Shown: positions 58,845 through 64,000 of the stretch, one piece after another
Numbering within the stretch: the stretch's first letter is position 1
How the letters are laid out: each line of letters begins with the position of its first letter
Origin: Stenopsyche tienmushanensis
Lineage: Eukaryota; Arthropoda; Insecta; Trichoptera; Stenopsychidae
NCBI GenBank assembly: GCA_008973525.1
Contig: WACJ01000552.1
Span: 124,001 to 188,000, forward strand
DNA length: 64,000 bases
Direction: 5' to 3'
The notes under the pieces: model-generated
The model's database searches: none
What the model saw: the letters and a program-made list of their open reading frames with translations, nothing else
Told to the model about the DNA's origin: nothing
Position numbers and translations under genes: made by a program

Positions 58845-61800
58845 TTTATAATTGTGATGCTACTAATATTATCAAATGGGCGTTTGCATGAGCATATTAT
58901 TAATGAGCAGATGGTCAAGCTCGCTAACAATATATTTAACTTCTCTTTGGGTTTCAAGTCTTTATTATTTAATTTCTTGACTATTCTAACCTCATTTTAT
59001 ATCACACTTATTCACGATAACATATTTAGTATACTCACGATTTTCTTACGCTGTTTCATTAAAATCGATGTATAAATTTGTTCTAGGACATGCAAAACAT
59101 GAAAACCTTTGTACAAAACAAATAACCCATGGTAATAAATTTAAAAACAATATGTTCAGGGTCGAAATAAGGTCGGGAGGGTCATATGTTTATAGAAAGG
59201 TGGCGTTTTCAAGGAAGTCTTGTAAATGTCAATATTGTTTGAAGCTTTCGATGTAAAGCCTTGATTTTATAAAATGATTGTAATCGTTGTAAGAATATAT
59301 AAGACCGATGGACAAAGATGTAAAATTTGATTTTAAGGCTTGATTTGATCGTAAAAAAAAGCATATTTTCGGGTGCACGTTTTTGTCGGTGTATTATAAA
59401 AGTGTTGCATTGCGATTTTTTTTTTGCGAACGCGGATGACTTTAACTGTATTCTGAAATCGTCCGCAATAAAAAATGTCTGTACAAGTGCTTCAATTGTG
59501 ATTTGCATAACTTTATCTATCAGATGCTTAAATAGACAACACTGGGAGTAGCTAAAACCACATGTTGTTTATTTCTGTTTTTTTGTCGTATTAAGAGACC
59601 TGTCATATTATAAGCGTTCGAATGCCGACGTAAAAAAATCACTATCGTGCATCCCATGACAACTTTATTACTATTTAACTTTTTATGCTGCAATTTAGTA
59701 GCGAAATGTTTCGGTATTAGAGAAATTAATGATTCCGTGTTATGCTAAAATTAAGTATATATGCTTTCGAGATGATGGAATGACCTGCTGGAGGTCATCC
59801 CGAGACTGAAATAAATTGTCGGTGTTTTAATATATCGGTTCGCATTGGCAACGCTAACAGTTAGGCTGCTTTTTTGCGAGTAAATAAATATGTAATTATA
59901 ATAAATTGGTTTATTATTGAAGGCATCGAATACCGTAGCGTTCCAGACGATCTCGGAGGTCAGAGTTTAGTTAAATCATCCCCATCTTTTTTGCCTTTAA
60001 ACGATCTTCCGCGGGGAACGCGTAGAGTTCATCCGCGGTCGGGTGGAGTCTGCCCGTTTGCTATCGCGTAAATTATCATCGTGTCATTGTTATAATGGAG
60101 GATGTTGACATTTTCTTTATAGCCTTCGGTTATCGGCGTTATATATTCCTCCTTGTTCTTGGACTCGGAAGAAGGAGCGTTGAGAATATTTTGCGGAGCA
60201 TCCGAAGCCTAACACTTTGCCGACCGCGGGATTTTTTTGCCGCCTTGACCCGAATAGGTTCAGACGTGGCTGATGAGTTTGAATAGTTCAAACGAAATTG
60301 TGTCTAAAGTAACGACGGAGCCGCGTGGGCATGCCCCGTAATTAAATCCTTGAATCAATGAGTAGAAAAAAATATACAATAAGTGTCTGACACATATTGC
60401 ACAAAAAAATGTGTAAGAGGCAAATCGGTGAAGATCAAACATTGGCTTGAGTTCCACGTGTAGTTTTCGAGACAACTAAATAACGGGAACATAATAAATT
60501 ATGCAGAAACCATCTTCATTCATCAACTACATACAGTGACATAATAACACAATTCAGACATAATGATCAGCATTTCTGAATAAAATTTTAAATCAAACAT
60601 CAGAACACTCACAAGATCATGCAGATAAAATGCATCTTTGGCGCATGCAGATATCTACAAATTTTGTGTATTTCTATGTTGCTACCATCTTTGTAAGAGC
60701 ATTGTTTGGATGTACATAGAAACATTGTCGCCGTATTCAATGCTGGCTTCTTCAAAGCGTCTGTTTGTTGAACAATGTAATAATGGCAACAATGTTTCAT
60801 TCAAACACAAGTGCTTTGGGTACTTTCATCAAAAGCTTTTACTTCTTGTATCAATATTTTCATCGTCATTATTATATCATACTAGAAATACTCCACTAGA
60901 AAATATTTGTACATCAAATGCATAATCAGAATCAATAAATTCCACTATTTTCCAATATTTTAAGCTATTTCAAACGCAACCCTTCATATTGGAAAATTAC
61001 ATGTATCTAAAATTCAACAGATCTAAAATTAATATGATCTTAATTTCATTCATAATAAAATTAATCAGTCGTCAATTGAAAATAAAGTTCATCGATAGTT
61101 TGAAACAACAAGTGGCCATTTGAAAGCTCTCAAAGTCGACGTTTTAATATTTGTTGCATATCCGATCACTTATGAACGATCGATTGGGTCGATAAATATT
61201 AAGCTCAATTGATAAATATTAATCCTATTTATCCTCCAAATCTATTGATTTGGAATTAAAATCTGAATTTTTACAAAAATAATTCAAAATTTAGATAACT
61301 ATTCGAATATCAGATTCTTAGCAAATTCATACCAAATTTTATGGATTAGTACATTTAGTATTTTGTATTTAAAAATACAAATTTTTCAATGTTATCCAAA
61401 AATATTAAGGAAAAACGACTGATTTCATCCCATCTGCAAATAAAATTTTCAATAACTGTATGTTTGATAAAATATTAAACAGATCGGTAGAAAAAAATTC
61501 ATTAAATGAGATAAAAATTAATGTTTCACAGCAAGATCCATATAATTAGTTTGCAATTTATACAAATCGATTGATGTTAATGCATAGAATTTCAATCGAT
61601 TTTCATCGTACTATTTTCTAATCTCAAACACTATTGAGCGTTCCAATGATAAATATCAATTTTAATGCGGCAAACGTTTTGAAATCAATTAAACGTGACG
61701 TTTGTATTAATTAAAAATTATGAACACCTCTAACGGATTATTAAATGTTGCCCAAGCATTTGTTTTGAAACGCTCTAAGTACATATTGTGTGCGAATAAA

Positions 61801-62469
61801 GGTTATTTTTTCATAATGATCACATTTAAATGTAATCGTTCCTAAGAAAATATAATTGACATGATGTATGTACAATTATTTTGACTAACTGTTAGCTTAC
61901 AAATTATTACATTCGCCAAGCTCGTTTTGCAATAGATTTCACAAAAAATCGCTCTTAACTGAATGCTATTCGATTACATCATAAATGCCAGTTTCACTCA
62001 AATCAATCGATGTGAGCGCATGTCATTATAGATTGGACACGAGTCTTGGTTTTTTTAAAATGTTTTTTTATTTATCGAAAATGCAATATTTTGGTTGTCA
62101 ATGTGTTATACCACGCGCTATGCATAGTTGAATTTTTTATTCGGGTTCTCTCCGTGCAATATCTTGACCCCCGACTTGACCAGCCGTGGTCGTGCAGAGC
62201 CTTTTCCACCAGACCCTCGCCAACTTCCTCATGTAATTATTAAACGTTATAATACAACAAAGTAATCTGACTTAATAAACTTAAAAAATGAAGTGCATAA
62301 TAGTTTCAAATTAAAACTGTAAATGTTGAAGTAAGCCATCAAACGATCAGCGAGCTTTAATGCAATTTTTTAATGCGAAAGCTTTCGGCGAACTGTAGGT
62401 CAACATTTTTTCAGCTACATTTTTATAGAATAAAAAACAAAGCCATGCACAAATTTTATTTATAAAAAT
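58845..62469. other. AT-rich DNA with mixed patches
   Basis: No gene is supported. Frames at 59209-59551 conflict between strands. A GC-richer patch at 59930-60330 holds 63-65-codon frames without domains. The stretch 60940-61900 is very AT-rich and featureless. Confidence 0.55.
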
Positions 62470-62932
62470 CCTTCGTCTTAATTTGCCATATCATTTATAG
62501 ACATAGGTGATCTCCAAAAAAAAAATTATATAGAGATTTCTCATTGTCTTCTGTAACACATAGATCAATAAGTTTGTAGGATTTATTTTCGTTTTAAACT
62601 TTTTTCTTCTTCATTTGAAATCGTTTTTTAGCAATTCCCTTCAAATTGATGTGTTATTTGGTTATATTTTGAAAAGATTTTGAAGCAGACGTAAATCTGA
62701 GTGAATGATAAAATGAACAATATTTTTAAATAATATATTAATTATTGCTACAAATCAATCAATCATAAGCTACCTTTTCTGATTTTATTAATTGTCTCTT
62801 GTTAACTGATCGATTGAAATATCGTAATTCCTAATTTTTTAAGCATTGTGATAAAAAAACCCACAACCAAATTTTAATCCCAATATTTATAATGGGAATC
62901 TAGGAGCAAGTCCACTAAATCAACGTTTGGTC
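62470..62932 (-). mobile_element. SINE family A, long-form copy
   Basis: It starts CTTCGTCTTAATTTGCCATA at the tail end, contains ATTGCTACAAATCAATCAATC and TTCTGATTTTATTAATTG from the middle, and ends with CCACTAAATCAACGTTTGGTC, the head. At about 460 bp it is the longest copy seen. The B-box region (CCAAATTTTAATCCC) is decayed. No clear target-site duplication. Confidence 0.7.
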
Positions 62933-64000
62933 ATTAAAAACCCAAACAATATTTTTATCTTTAAATAAATCATACTCAACACAAAAATACTTCATTATGT
63001 CTTTGTCAGGAGACAAGTTATGATTATAACGACCTTTTATGCACCGAATGCGGAAGACTTTTTGAAGCATTCGAATGCAGTCTTCCACATTTTCGTGCAC
63101 GCTCCCGACAAACAATGATACGAATATAAATAGGCTCGCGCTGTTTTTGTCCAAGAAAATCGATTGCCTCTTACATATTTATATGCATGTGTACGCATAT
63201 GATAAATCACATAATAGAAATAATTTCTAGAGGTCTTCGTGCCGCAATGTTTCAATATACATGTTCGTTTTTTCGAAGATTCATCTTCCATGCAAGTATC
63301 CGCCGAACAAGAGAGGAATCGAAAGATTCCTCCCCGCAATGTAGATCATATCGACTTCAATGTCTATAGAAATACATGGTTTTGTTCATTTCAGAGGTTA
63401 AATACTCACAAAGGCACTGGATATTTTTATGCATTCTAATGCGGTTTTTTTGCATTTAAGCGCAAAAAAATAATCCTCTGCCCAACAAAGCATTTCAATG
63501 TCATCCATCAATATTTTTGCTGAAATAAGCAACTCATGCAATCGTCATTCAAATCGAACCAGGACTAGCTATCAAGTATCAGACCATAGCTTTTAGCATT
63601 GAGTAAAAACATAAATCCGATGGATATAAAAGAACTGTCTTTATTGCGCAATTTGGCGATTTTAAGCCCGAAATTTTAATAATGAAATTTTGAAATATTC
63701 CAATGTAAAAACAAGATTGCTAATTTTTCGCAGAACATGACCACAATTCACAATGTTTTAATTTGTGATGGTATTTGCTGTGATATCAATATCAAGATTC
63801 AATTTCATTCTAGGAATTTTGACATTATATATAATGCAAAAAAGTGGTTTTTTTGCATTTATGTAAGAATGCATAAATGTCAAATATGTGATGTTTATGG
63901 ATGTATTCGTTGAACATCTTGTGTCATATATATTCATCCACTCAAGTGTTCATATTTGGGAATCTTATCTTCTTTTAATCTGAACTTTTTTATATAGATT
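62933..64000. other. AT-rich non-coding DNA
   Basis: Overlapping frames on both strands (62915-63439) of 60-100 codons show no domain. Nothing else is seen up to the end of the window. Confidence 0.55.

Overview
The window looks like non-coding DNA from an arthropod, probably an insect. It is very AT-rich (roughly two thirds A+T by eye), has no long open reading frame on either strand, and carries dispersed short repeats with tRNA-like heads, TA microsatellites and scattered GC-richer islands. I see no bacterial operons, rRNA genes, CRISPR arrays or intact transposase or reverse transcriptase genes, and I recognise no complete protein-coding gene. The species cannot be named from what is visible.

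The most informative structure is a set of plus-strand splicing signals. At 3325/3326, 25066/25067 and 56378/56379 a T-rich tract ends in CAG and is followed at once by GTAA, so a 3' splice site is fused to a 5' splice site. Each is followed 54-65 bases later by a second good 5' splice site (GTATGT, GTAAGT, GTAAGA). This is the layout of recursive splice sites (ratchet points with short cryptic exons) known from very long insect introns. Between the first and second lies a candidate 75-nt exon (7045-7119) with a strong start context; it encodes a 21-residue signal-peptide-like sequence and ends in phase 1 at GTAAGT. The simplest reading is that the window is the 5' part of one large plus-strand gene for a secreted or membrane protein: a 5'UTR intron with a ratchet point, a signal-peptide exon, and an intron of more than 56 kb with two more ratchet points.

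Layered on this are mobile-element remains. Family A is a tRNA-derived SINE with at least a dozen copies or fragments in both orientations. One copy (23719-23910) is flanked by a perfect 12-bp target-site duplication. Family B shares a 3' segment of about 92 bp between copies near 33.45 kb and 40.2 kb, with an inverted copy near 58.5 kb. Two other tRNA-like heads lie near 43.3 and 43.6 kb. A 65-bp tandem repeat lies at 1411-1580.

GC-richer islands stand out near 9.5-10.0, 17.8-18.2, 19.2-20.1, 34.7-35.5, 43.95-44.4, 54.1-54.6 and 57.3-58.3 kb. Some could be conserved regulatory DNA, alternative first exons or old element ends. Two small ORFs (8912-9076 and 57401-57595) look more protein-like than background. 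A cluster of five identical, same-orientation ATTTGCAT octamers at 30127-30755 suggests a POU-type enhancer. The remaining AT-rich stretches hold no gene that I can support.
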